Assembly: GCA_023269615.1 (NCBI GenBank)
Contig: JAHFSY010000027.1
Coordinates: forward strand, 2,211-58,729
Direction: 5' to 3'
DNA length: 56,519 nt
Source: Verrucomicrobiota bacterium
GTDB lineage: Bacteria > Verrucomicrobiota > Verrucomicrobiia > JABWAM01
This document shows positions 1 through 8,053 of the stretch, piece after piece (the stretch's first letter is position 1; each line of letters opens with the position of its first letter). The notes below the pieces were generated by a model. It did not search any database. It saw nothing but the letters and a program-made list of their open reading frames with translations, and was not told the DNA's origin. The translations under genes and the position numbers were made by a program.

Positions 1-459
1 CGTGGATGCGTGGAATCCATCATCTCGGGGCCGGCCATCTTGAGGAGGGTAAATACTGATTTAAAGGATGGCATTCAAACCCGCCTGTCGCTCGCGGGAT
101 CCAGTCCGGTAACATTGTTTTCCGAGCTTTACCGTCTCCATCAGGAGGGGGCCGATTCGTATGTGAACACGCTGGTGGAGGAGTTTCTTGACCGCGTGTC
201 GTGGTGTGTTGCGGTGACCCGCAGCACCATCGGTCCCGACGTGATTGTTCTCAGTGGATATGCGCTGGAAGGACGGGAAGCGTGGCGGCAGCGGATTCTG
301 AAATCGGTGCAATCACTTGTGCTTTGGGGAGAGTCGTCCGAGATCCGCCTGGAATTCCCCACGGTCAAAAAAGAGGATTACCTGAGGTACATCGCCGACG
401 CCTTTTCCCACAGCCCGGGTTCCAACGGCGCTGAATCGCCCATGACACATGGAAAATGA
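1..459 (+). CDS. ROK family protein, C-terminal part (5' truncated by window)
   Basis: The reading frame is open to the window edge, so the start lies outside. The first visible residues read RGCVESIISGPAI. They match the end of the ROK zinc motif, in which a final Cys is followed by x-E and a small-residue segment. A segment reading DVIVLSGYALEG near residue 80 matches the ROK strand usually written as P-x-x-I-V-L-G-G. ROK proteins are sugar kinases or sugar-responsive repressors. The N-terminal half, which would show a kinase ATP site or a winged helix, is not visible, so kinase and regulator cannot be told apart. The stop overlaps the next start in an ATGA arrangement, which suggests translational coupling with the propeller gene. 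Confidence 0.7.
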   Translation, partial: RGCVESIISGPAILRRVNTDLKDGIQTRLSLAGSSPVTLFSELYRLHQEGADSYVNTLVEEFLDRVSWCVAVTRSTIGPDVIVLSGYALEGREAWRQRILKSVQSLVLWGESSEIRLEFPTVKKEDYLRYIADAFSHSPGSNGAESPMTHGK

Positions 460-1931
460 AAACATTTCAAAAATTTGAGTTTCTGAATCTTCCACCTGGG
501 GAGCACACGCGGCTCGCGTGTCTTGTTCGACGGCTCGTCGAACAAATCCCTTGGGCCAGAGGGAAAATCGGCGCGCCGCCGATTTTGGACACGCGAGCCG
601 CGTGTGCTCCCCATTTCTTCAACCCTTTGGCCGTCTTCTGGCTCATCTGCTGCGCCTCTGCCCTTGAGGCATCTCCCCTCATATCGCTGGATGGCACCGG
701 GTCGGATGCGATCACCATCAGGGTAAGTCCTCGAAATGCTTCATCGATCAGTCTGTTGGAAGTGTTGGACACCAAGGGCACGTGTCTCAAAACCGTGCAT
801 GCGGGCGGTTTTTCGAACGGGCAGAAGTTTTCCGTGGGAAAAAACCACGGTTTGAAGCCGGGCGACTATCGCATCCGTTATCGTGAGGGAGTCACTCTCG
901 CTCTCGACGCGGCGGTTACACTGCCCCACAAGGAGCGATGGGTGAATCCGACGGATATCGCCATCAATTCCAAGGGCGTTTATGTGCTGGACCGTGGAAT
1001 CATCGAAGTCCCGGCCGTCAAGAGCGAGGATGGGACCACGACGGACGCCGTACCGGGACTCGGGTCAACCTATCTCTACAGGTTTTCACGAGATGGAAAG
1101 CCGGATACCACCTTTGCGGATCGTGGACGGATGACCGTGGACGAGGCGCCCACGCGCGTCTGGAGCGTGGCGGTGGATGATGAGGGGATCATTTATCTTC
1201 CATCCCAAAGAGAGCATCGGGTCATGGTTTTCAGCCCCACGGGTGACAAGACCGACCAGACGATTGGCGGATACGAGGACAACCCCAACAGCAATCGGAA
1301 CACGACCTATATCAGTTGGATCGCGCTGGGGCCGGGCAAGAGGATTTATCTGTTTTTTGGAGATCTGGTCCGTGTCTATGACCGGACGAAAAATGCATTT
1401 GACGGGTTTCTGTACACCGGGAATTCCGCTTACAGCAAGATCGTGGACGGACGCAGCATCGGCGGCAACCAGATCACGTCGGACCGACAGGGCGCAGTGT
1501 ACATCGCCTCCGAAGCCCACCAGCTTGAAAAGCTTCTCGATGATGGCAAGGCGATCAAGCCATCCTACTCATTCCACGCCGCGCCCATGTGCAGCCCGAT
1601 GGGGCCATCCGCCGCCGGGGGCCTGGTCTGGGTGGCCACGCATGGGCCGGCAACCCCGTACTGGGACAGCGGTGGCGCTGGCGAAATGGTTTTGTTTTGG
1701 GACAACGGAGCGGAGCTGGTGCGGGTGGAGGCGTATGGAAAGGCGGGCAAGGCGGCGGACAAACTGGAATTCATCAATCCCTGCGTGGCGGCCCAAACGC
1801 CCGACCACATGGAGTTGTGGGTGGCGGAGGATGGCGCGGCCAATGCGGATGGCCCCCCCGGCAATGCCCGCGTAAGAAAATTCAAGATCACCTCCGCCGA
1901 GAGCGAAGAGGTTCCGTTCACATTGAAATGA
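456..1931 (+). CDS. Secreted NHL/SMP-30-like beta-propeller protein with a palindrome-encoded N-terminal insertion
   Basis: The 491-aa product has a hydrophobic signal-like stretch at about residues 54-72 (FNPLAVFWLICCASALEA), then a short beta domain and a propeller. Repeated strand patterns such as NPTDIAINSKGVYVLDRG, WSVAVDDEGIIYLP and ITSDRQGAVYIAS are typical of NHL or six-bladed propellers. These proteins bind ligands or are lactonase-like; no catalytic set can be assigned here. Residues 15-52 are encoded by a perfect palindromic element (498-612) lying between the start codon and the hydrophobic core. The start at 456 overlaps the ROK stop. No other in-frame ATG, GTG or TTG gives a better signal peptide. 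Function unknown; secretion is inferred from the hydrophobic stretch. Confidence 0.6.
   Translation: MKTFQKFEFLNLPPGEHTRLACLVRRLVEQIPWARGKIGAPPILDTRAACAPHFFNPLAVFWLICCASALEASPLISLDGTGSDAITIRVSPRNASSISLLEVLDTKGTCLKTVHAGGFSNGQKFSVGKNHGLKPGDYRIRYREGVTLALDAAVTLPHKERWVNPTDIAINSKGVYVLDRGIIEVPAVKSEDGTTTDAVPGLGSTYLYRFSRDGKPDTTFADRGRMTVDEAPTRVWSVAVDDEGIIYLPSQREHRVMVFSPTGDKTDQTIGGYEDNPNSNRNTTYISWIALGPGKRIYLFFGDLVRVYDRTKNAFDGFLYTGNSAYSKIVDGRSIGGNQITSDRQGAVYIASEAHQLEKLLDDGKAIKPSYSFHAAPMCSPMGPSAAGGLVWVATHGPATPYWDSGGAGEMVLFWDNGAELVRVEAYGKAGKAADKLEFINPCVAAQTPDHMELWVAEDGAANADGPPGNARVRKFKITSAESEEVPFTLK
498..612. repeat. REPIN-like palindrome, GGAG-headed, with cloverleaf potential
   Basis: Two perfect 25-nt inverted arms (498-522 and 588-612) enclose two further perfect hairpins: 523-545 (10-nt arms, GCT loop) and 564-586 (10-nt arms, CGC loop). 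The arms begin with GGGGAG, and CACACGC is followed by its complement GCGTGTC. This fits the REP pattern of a GGAG head plus hairpin, arranged as an inverted pair. It is translated in frame inside the propeller gene. Confidence 0.85.
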
Positions 1932-1970
1932 TCTTGATTTTTTATTCAGAAAACCACCAAGGGAACTGCC

Positions 1971-2804
1971 ATGAACTATAATCATATATCGACATGGAAA
2001 GAAGGCGTAGAACAACCAGTGATTTCAACAATCATCGCAAGATGGTTGCCCAAAGCATTCACACTGGTTGAACTATTGGTGGTGCTTGCCATCATCAGCA
2101 TCCTCGCGGCACTTCTCATGCCATCTCTCAAGAATGCTCGCATATCGGCTTATAATGTGCGCGATATTGCCAATGTGAGGCAGCTTGCGCTTGCGGCACA
2201 TCTTTATACTCAGGATCACGACGATTACCTTCCAGGCAGCCTCATCACCAATGGCGTCGCTATCTCTGATGGTGGCGGGTGGGTAAGGCAATTGGCTCCT
2301 TATGTCGGGATTACGACGAATTTTGCCAATGGCCAAACCTATGGCATACCCCTTAACGGGAAGTCTGTTTTTTATTGCGACTTTAAAGTGACTGGGAGCG
2401 GTCCAGCGAATTATGACGGTCGTTATATGTATGCGATGAACTTCATGCTGCGGTATGCTGGCAACGCTTATCATTACCTGGCGGGTACCTCGGTCCGTAA
2501 CGTGCGCATGGCTGAAATTCTTGATCGTGACCGGACGATGATTTTCACGGAAAGCGGGTGGACGTGGGACACCACATCACCAGCTGATCTGGATAATGCA
2601 TTTTTTGGGGCCGGTGCGGCGTGGGGAGTAGCGCATGGAGGGACAGGAAAGATTCCATTTAGCTATTTGGATGGACATGCAGATTTTTGGGCGAAATCAC
2701 CAACTTTTCCAGGGAATACAAGTATTAGCCTGCCTTGGACGCACAATCGATTCTGGGGGGAAATGAATGGCGACACTTTTTTTAGAGGGAGTTGGGAGCC
2801 TTGA
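1971..2804 (+). CDS. Prepilin-type N-terminal cleavage/methylation protein with H-Xn-DG motif
   Basis: The protein (277 aa) has a long basic leader of about 28 residues followed by [20 protein letters not shown], the class III prepilin signal. The leader peptidase would cut before the Phe, leaving the Glu at +5. A C-terminal [19 protein letters not shown] segment matches the H-Xn-DG domain of pseudopilin-like proteins abundant in Verrucomicrobiota, Lentisphaerota and Planctomycetota. These are thought to be exported pseudopilins; individual substrates or roles are unknown. No pilus assembly genes are nearby, so this is probably an orphan member. It resembles the second copy at 38224-39081 in general design. 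The start at 1971 is preceded by a weak purine-rich GGGAA. Confidence 0.85.
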   Translation: MNYNHISTWKEGVEQPVISTIIARWLPKAFTLVELLVVLAIISILAALLMPSLKNARISAYNVRDIANVRQLALAAHLYTQDHDDYLPGSLITNGVAISDGGGWVRQLAPYVGITTNFANGQTYGIPLNGKSVFYCDFKVTGSGPANYDGRYMYAMNFMLRYAGNAYHYLAGTSVRNVRMAEILDRDRTMIFTESGWTWDTTSPADLDNAFFGAGAAWGVAHGGTGKIPFSYLDGHADFWAKSPTFPGNTSISLPWTHNRFWGEMNGDTFFRGSWEP

Positions 2805-2881
2805 ATTCAGCGCTTTTTAACGGAATTCGCAATCGCTTGATGCAACGGAAAGTCATGAGGTAGCTGGCGATTTCTGAAACC

Positions 2882-3733
2882 ATGCGTTTAACGCCGAGTG
2901 ATTCAATGCCCGATATGCCCGACTCCAAACAGAATCTGACTGCGCTGGCGACCTCCATCGTGGACAACGTCATCGGAAGTGTGATCTCCGTTTTTCGCAT
3001 CATTCTCAGCCGTCTCACCGGAAATCAGCTTGCTCCCGAAGCTATGGAGGGGGTGGACGAGGCAACGAAAAAGAAGCGGCGGATCATCGGTATCACCGCG
3101 ACAGTTTTGATTTTCGGATCGATCTGTTCGCTTATTTTTACCCAGTGTGAACGACCGCCCCATCGCGATCTGCGGCCGTTTCTCCTCCTTGGCGATGTTC
3201 TGGCAACGGAAACCGCAAAATTGGTCGGGGACAAGAGCTCCATCGTGTTGGTGGTGATGGATGCCGGAGATGATACGTCATCCATCGACGGACCGAATGC
3301 GAGGGCTTTTATGAAATCCATCGCAGAGCATGGAGATATCAAGGTGCTCGCCGTCGAAAAATTGTCCATGAACGAGGGGCTAAAGATAGGCCCCGGCAGG
3401 GGATTCCCTTCCTCGTTGCTCTTCTCGATCATTGGAAAGTATCCGAAGGCCGCGGCAATCGTTTCATTAGTCGGTCCTCCTCTGCTGTCGGACGAAGAAA
3501 TGGAAACAATCGGCAAGGATTCGCCCAAAATCGTTGTGGCGTCGAATGATTCGTTCAATTTAAAGAAGCTTTTCGATAACCATGTGATTCAGCTGGCTGT
3601 TGCGCGACGAAAGGCTTCCAAAGCCGGTTCCGCGGACCCATCCGCAGGAGGGTTTGATCAGTCTTATGAGATCCTCAGACCTGAGACAGTAGAATCCCCT
3701 GCGCCCGAGGAAACGAAAGCCAAAACCGAATGA
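2882..3733 (+). CDS. Membrane-anchored protein of unknown function
   Basis: This 283-aa protein is not recognised. A KKKRR cluster is followed by one clear transmembrane segment at about residues 68-87 (IIGITATVLIFGSICSLIF). A second mildly hydrophobic stretch lies near residues 20-45. The roughly 190 residues after the segment form a soluble alpha/beta-looking domain (SSIVLVVMDAGD, IKVLAVEKLSM, AAIVSLVGPPLL, KIVVASNDS) that resembles periplasmic-binding folds in pattern only. The tail is rich in Pro, Glu and Lys. The stop overlaps the P450 start by four bases (ATGA), so the two are likely made together; a role as a membrane partner of the P450 is only an inference. Confidence 0.5.
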   Translation: MRLTPSDSMPDMPDSKQNLTALATSIVDNVIGSVISVFRIILSRLTGNQLAPEAMEGVDEATKKKRRIIGITATVLIFGSICSLIFTQCERPPHRDLRPFLLLGDVLATETAKLVGDKSSIVLVVMDAGDDTSSIDGPNARAFMKSIAEHGDIKVLAVEKLSMNEGLKIGPGRGFPSSLLFSIIGKYPKAAAIVSLVGPPLLSDEEMETIGKDSPKIVVASNDSFNLKKLFDNHVIQLAVARRKASKAGSADPSAGGFDQSYEILRPETVESPAPEETKAKTE

Positions 3734-4959
3734 AGACGAGGCAGTCGCTTCCACATATCGAGGCCAGGTTGGGGACACCGGAGTTTTACCGCGATCCTTA
3801 TCCCGTTTACAACCAGTTGCGGAAGGAAGCTCCAGTTTATTGGAGTGAGAAGTGGAATGCCTGGCTGGTCACGCGTCACGATGATCTTCAGTCCGTGATG
3901 CGCGATCCGCAGACGTTTTCCAACGCGGGCCGCAGCACTCTGATATTCGAGCACCTGGAGGAATCTTTCCGCGCCCGGTTGCAGGCGCTCCAGGGCAAGG
4001 GGGACACGGGGCTCGTCAATTCCGATCCTCCGGCCCACAACCGCCTGCGAAAACTTGCTGGCAAGGCTTTTACTCCCGCGATGGTGGAATCGCTCCGCCC
4101 GCGCGTGGAAACTGTGGTGCAGATGCTTCTGGAGCGGGTGGAGCCTGGAAAGCCATTCGATCTCATCAGCGCCCTTGGCTTTCCGTTGCCCAGCATCGTG
4201 ATCACGGAAATGCTCGGCGCGCCTCCCGAGGACGCGGAACGACTCATGCACTGGTCGAAGGGGATCACGTCGTTGCAGGCGGGGATGGTGCTGGAAGACG
4301 CTCTCCGTTACGAACAGTGTAGCCGTGACATGATCGAATATTTTCGCGAGTTGATCCAGCAACGACGGAAGTCACCGAAGGATGACCTGCTCAGCGCCCT
4401 CGCGGCGGCGAGCGAAGACGGTGAAACGATGAGCGATGCCGACCTTCTCGACACCTGCGTGACCCTGCTGATTGCCGGGCATGAGACGACCACCAGCCTG
4501 ATTGCGAATGGAGTGCTGGAGTTGTTGAAGGATACGTCCCAGATGGAAATGCTGCGAGCCGAGCCGGAACTGTCGAAAACGGCGGTTGAGGAAATGCTGA
4601 GGTTTCATTCACCGGTTCTCACCATGCACCGTCGTGTGGTGAAGGACGTCACGCTTCGCGGGCAACACATTTCGTCCGGGGATCTCCTGTATGTGGTCCT
4701 GGCCTCGGCGAACCGGGACCCGGAAGTTTTCAAGGAGCCCGATCGCTTCAACATCCGGCGGCCTACGGCGGAGAACCGTCACGTGGCCTTTGGATATGGC
4801 GTTCATTTTTGTCTTGGGGCACCGTTGTCGCGAATGGAGGCACCCATTGCCATCCGGGGGCTGATGAAGCGCTTCCCCAAATTGCGCCTGAATGGAGAGC
4901 CGCACTGGAAGGCAAACATGTTCATGCGCTTTCTCGAACACCTGCCAGTTTGTGGATGA
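3730..4959 (+). CDS. Cytochrome P450 (soluble bacterial type)
   Basis: This 409-aa haem monooxygenase would insert oxygen into an unknown organic substrate using electrons from a ferredoxin or flavodoxin system. The I-helix oxygen-activation motif AGHETT is at about residues 249-254. The K-helix E-x-x-R is in EEMLRF. The haem-binding loop FGYGVHFCLGAP places the axial Cys at about residue 361. There is no N-terminal membrane anchor, and the length is normal for class I bacterial P450s. The start overlaps the upstream membrane-protein stop (ATGA). No ferredoxin or ferredoxin reductase gene lies in the window. The substrate cannot be predicted from sequence. Confidence 0.93.
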   Translation: MKTRQSLPHIEARLGTPEFYRDPYPVYNQLRKEAPVYWSEKWNAWLVTRHDDLQSVMRDPQTFSNAGRSTLIFEHLEESFRARLQALQGKGDTGLVNSDPPAHNRLRKLAGKAFTPAMVESLRPRVETVVQMLLERVEPGKPFDLISALGFPLPSIVITEMLGAPPEDAERLMHWSKGITSLQAGMVLEDALRYEQCSRDMIEYFRELIQQRRKSPKDDLLSALAAASEDGETMSDADLLDTCVTLLIAGHETTTSLIANGVLELLKDTSQMEMLRAEPELSKTAVEEMLRFHSPVLTMHRRVVKDVTLRGQHISSGDLLYVVLASANRDPEVFKEPDRFNIRRPTAENRHVAFGYGVHFCLGAPLSRMEAPIAIRGLMKRFPKLRLNGEPHWKANMFMRFLEHLPVCG

Positions 4960-5030
4960 GTGGATTTAACGATCACCAAGTTCCCCCATGTTCATACATT
5001 TTGCTATCCTCGACTTCTTGCGGATAAAAA

Positions 5031-5058
5031 ACGGAGGGACACGCTCCGTCGTGTCCGC
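5031..5058 (+). repeat. REP-like unit, GGAG type, copy 1
   Basis: The unit has a GGAG head followed by GGACACG and, after CTCCGT, its complement CGTGTCC. ACGGAG also pairs with CTCCGT, so two interleaved pairings are possible. It lies in the 398-nt gap (4960-5357) after the P450. That gap also contains a GAAC-rich tandem stretch at about 5098-5127 and two more REP units, but no gene that I can support. Confidence 0.75.
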
Positions 5059-5156
5059 GGGACCGAGGGCGCGACCGGAAAGGCGGCGGGAACTTCCAAC
5101 TTTGAACATCGAACGTCGAACGTCCAACAATCGAGTCGCGTTGCGAGGTTTTCAAA

Positions 5157-5313
5157 ACGGAGGGACACGCTCCGTCGTGTCCACCCACGTCACGAAGGAA
5201 TATCGACCCGCGATATTTTTCGAGAGCGATGAATCAGCACGATCTGGGTTCATGGTCATTTGCCCGGTTGTGGACCCATCCACCTGCGGACACGACGGAG
5301 CGTGTCCCTCCGT
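5157..5313. repeat. REPIN-like inverted pair of GGAG-type units
   Basis: One unit at 5157-5182 has the same sequence as 5031-5058. It is followed about 100 nt later by an inverted copy at 5286-5313. The pair forms a long inverted repeat just upstream of the toroid-lyase gene start at 5358. Confidence 0.75.
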
Positions 5314-5357
5314 TTCGGAAACGGTCTGAATAATTACGAAATGAAAGTCCGAACCAA

Positions 5358-7673
5358 ATGACAAAAAAAACCGTGAGTGTGGATCCCAAGACAGTGTCGC
5401 TCTTGGAATTGAACTGTCCCGAACCGAAGGAAGAGGCGCGTATTGCCATGGTGAGCCTGCCCGTGCCGATGAATGCAAAGGTGCATTCCCATTTCACGGG
5501 GCTGGCAACCCAGACCGTGGATGTCGGTTGGTGGCCGGATTCCCGAAGCGGCGGCAAGCGTGTTCCCCGTCGTCGGCTGATGTTTGGCATGAGCAAGAAC
5601 GCATTGCCCTCCAGTTTTCGTTTGACGAACAAGTCCTCGTCGGTGGCTGCCAAAAAGCAGATCGAAGTCAGCACGAGCATCATCCACAAAGACTACAAGG
5701 CCCTGCTTCCCCATGAAGTGGGCGAGGCGCGATTCACGCTGGGCGGAAAAAGTTTCGGGTTGAGGCTGGGCGTGCGCTGGCGCGACGAGCTTCATTGGTG
5801 GGAGTGGTTGAAGCTTGAGAAACTCTGGTCAGGCCCGGTCGTGACGGCGTACCGCATCGGCGGTTGCATCGAAGTGGTTCCCCTGAAATGGGACGAGATC
5901 ATGGCCCCTAAAAAAGAGGGGATGAGCCAGTATGAAGCCGTGTTGACCAACAAGTGGTTGCATCGGCAGAACTGGCTTTTGGGCGAGGCTTTCATCCTTT
6001 GCTTTGCCAATGGCGTCATTCAACTGAGCTGTCGCCATGTCAACAATCATCGCTTTGATGAAGGGCGGGAACATGCAGAGATGACGCCGTTGATTGGATT
6101 TTCAGTCAGCGGGGATGCGCCCGTGGACCACAAGCTCGATGGCACCCGATCCCGTTTTGCACTCGGGGACATGTCGCTGGATCTTTCCGATGCGCTGCCG
6201 TTTGTAAGTCCCGAACATCCCGGCAGCCTGAAACGGGAGAACGATCTCATCATCTACCAGCCTTACGAGGGGGTGGAGATCGAGGGGGACAGCGGTCATC
6301 GCGCGAGACAGGATGGATTTCTCGTGCGCGCCTCCGAGCGTCGGTTTCCGAAGGGGCTTGCGCGCACGGTGCGTTTCAATGTGAGCTTGAGCGAGGTTGC
6401 GCCGGTGATTTCCCGACTGACGGCGCCCGAGTGGTGGTACGCCCTCAGTGGCGATCTCTGGCCGGACCGGGTTCTGTCCGTCCGCGATGCGTTGGACAAG
6501 CGCATTGATGGAACTTATGCGGTGAGAGAAGATCATCCCGGCCGGTTTGATGAAGGTTTTATGGGACGGTTGTGGGAAGGCGAAGGTCCTTTTGCGCAGC
6601 TGCTCTATTTTTATCGCACGGGAAAGCTGGAGCAATTCCGGAGGGCGATCCGGGATGCCTATCATATGGCCGACATCGCCTTTGATCATTCGACGGAGAC
6701 GATTCGCATGATGGATTATCCGCTGGATGGCTCGACTGCTCCCCCGGGTTCCCGGACGACAGGAATGCTGTTTGGCTATCTGGAGACGGGAGACCCGTAT
6801 CTTCGCGAGTGCGCGGAATCCGCATCATCCCACTGGTACTGGATGGATTGTCACATGTGGCCCCGATTTGGTTACGGACGGGATGGCGCGGGCATTCGAG
6901 GCCTGGTGTTCATGTGGGACTATCTGGGCAAGGAGGATTATCGGGCGATGGCTCGGGACGCAATGGGGCGGCTGATTCAATGCCAGCAGGCGGACGGTTC
7001 CTATCGCGACCAGGGCAGCGGCACCGGCATTCATGCCGGGAGCCATATGCCGGTGAAGCCCTGGATGGCCAACCTGGGCAACGACCCGGTCATTGATTAC
7101 CTGGAACGCATCCCGGACGACGAGGAGCTGCGGCGAGCGGTGATCAAGTACGGGGACTTTTTGTTGGACGCGGTGGTTCGCACCGATGGCACGGTACGAT
7201 GGCCTTACCAGGTCAGTCATGCGGGCACGGATCACGACCCGCTGCTTGAATGGGGAAACCCGTCGATGAAAGGAAAGCTTCCCTACCTGGGGCCGCATGG
7301 CTTTGCGCACGGGCACAAGCCCCGGGCGCTCAACTTCATCAGCCGTCTTACAGGCAAGGCGAAATATTTTGACACATGGCTCCAGTTTTATGACGCCCAT
7401 TGGGCGGATCAGCCGCCGAGGGTGGACGACCATTACCTGGTCATCCGGTGCTTGCAGAATCTGCCCTATGCCCAGGCGCATTCGTGGAATGCGCGCTGGA
7501 GAAATGGCGGCCTGGAGATTGCGCCATTGCTTTCCGATCAACGTCCGGAGATGGAGGCGACGATCGTGACTCCCATCGGTCCGGTGACGCTTGGCGTGCG
7601 TCGTTCCAAAGGGAAATGGGAGCTTGTGAAAAAGGAAAGCAAGAAGCCCATCCGCGTGGTGGGTCGCAAATAA
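5358..7673 (+). CDS. Large alpha/alpha-toroid protein, probable polysaccharide lyase- or hydrolase-like
   Basis: The 771-aa protein has a beta-rich N-terminal half (about residues 1-370), where strands and aromatic residues alternate. Its helical C-terminal half contains LLYFYRTGKLEQFRRA, MWDYLGKEDYRAMARDAMGRL and YGDFLLDAVVRTDGTVRWPYQ, typical of an alpha/alpha toroid. The layout resembles the RIFT-barrel/beta-sandwich/toroid proteins of the PcRGLX/YetA group, and the protein at 26604-28904 has the same plan. No signal peptide is visible, so action in the cytoplasm or atypical export is possible. Catalytic residues cannot be named. It opens a co-directional run with sugar-acting genes. The ATG at 5358 is the chosen start, with a weak GAAAG upstream. 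Confidence 0.55.
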   Translation: MTKKTVSVDPKTVSLLELNCPEPKEEARIAMVSLPVPMNAKVHSHFTGLATQTVDVGWWPDSRSGGKRVPRRRLMFGMSKNALPSSFRLTNKSSSVAAKKQIEVSTSIIHKDYKALLPHEVGEARFTLGGKSFGLRLGVRWRDELHWWEWLKLEKLWSGPVVTAYRIGGCIEVVPLKWDEIMAPKKEGMSQYEAVLTNKWLHRQNWLLGEAFILCFANGVIQLSCRHVNNHRFDEGREHAEMTPLIGFSVSGDAPVDHKLDGTRSRFALGDMSLDLSDALPFVSPEHPGSLKRENDLIIYQPYEGVEIEGDSGHRARQDGFLVRASERRFPKGLARTVRFNVSLSEVAPVISRLTAPEWWYALSGDLWPDRVLSVRDALDKRIDGTYAVREDHPGRFDEGFMGRLWEGEGPFAQLLYFYRTGKLEQFRRAIRDAYHMADIAFDHSTETIRMMDYPLDGSTAPPGSRTTGMLFGYLETGDPYLRECAESASSHWYWMDCHMWPRFGYGRDGAGIRGLVFMWDYLGKEDYRAMARDAMGRLIQCQQADGSYRDQGSGTGIHAGSHMPVKPWMANLGNDPVIDYLERIPDDEELRRAVIKYGDFLLDAVVRTDGTVRWPYQVSHAGTDHDPLLEWGNPSMKGKLPYLGPHGFAHGHKPRALNFISRLTGKAKYFDTWLQFYDAHWADQPPRVDDHYLVIRCLQNLPYAQAHSWNARWRNGGLEIAPLLSDQRPEMEATIVTPIGPVTLGVRRSKGKWELVKKESKKPIRVVGRK

Positions 7674-7675
7674 AA

Positions 7676-7815
7676 ATTCCAAGCGTATGTCCAAAAATTC
7701 CAAAATCCGAGGTAGGTCGTGCTCGCCGAGCGCGCCGCAACGGTGGCCTGTGGAAAGTGGATGTTTGATTCCGATGGAGAACAACGGCGCGCTCGGCGAG
7801 CGCGCCCTACCACCA
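7676..7815. repeat. Type A REPIN-like element (reverse copy) between genes
   Basis: Two inverted GTAG-headed units (7711-7736 and 7786-7811), each with a GCTCG/CGAGC hairpin, enclose a conserved spacer. The left tail CCAAGCGTATGTCC and the spacer are recognisably the same as those inside the giant genes at 14866-15018 and 19243-19395, read on the other strand. The element fills most of the gap between the toroid gene and the next small gene. Confidence 0.85.
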
Positions 7816-7825
7816 GCCAGAAAGA

Positions 7826-8053
7826 ATGACGAAACAAAATGACACTATGAAATCCAAAACTGACACAAGCCCGCTGTTTCCCGAGCGTCCAGACGATCCC
7901 GGATGGCCGGAGCCGCATGAGGAGCGCTGCGTGAATTATATCAAAAGCTCCAACTGGTACCGGTTATTCTGGATGCTGCGTGACATCAACCGCGCGTCGC
8001 GTTACGCGCACGAAGACGCCCGTCGCAACGAGCAACGCCGGAGGGGGAAATGA
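7826..8053 (+). CDS. Small hypothetical protein upstream of oxidoreductase
   Basis: This 75-aa protein is acidic at the start and strongly basic at the end (HEDARRNEQRRRGK), with a central WYRLFWMLRDINRASRYA stretch that could be an amphipathic helix. I do not recognise a family. The stop overlaps the oxidoreductase start by four bases (ATGA), which supports translation. The first ATG at 7826 sits next to the palindrome tail; an alternative start at 7847 (MKSKTD) would avoid it. Role unknown. Confidence 0.5.
   Translation: MTKQNDTMKSKTDTSPLFPERPDDPGWPEPHEERCVNYIKSSNWYRLFWMLRDINRASRYAHEDARRNEQRRRGK

Noticed and set aside
3730..4959. Secondary-metabolite cluster around the P450
   Set aside because: No synthase, carrier protein or other tailoring genes lie near it.
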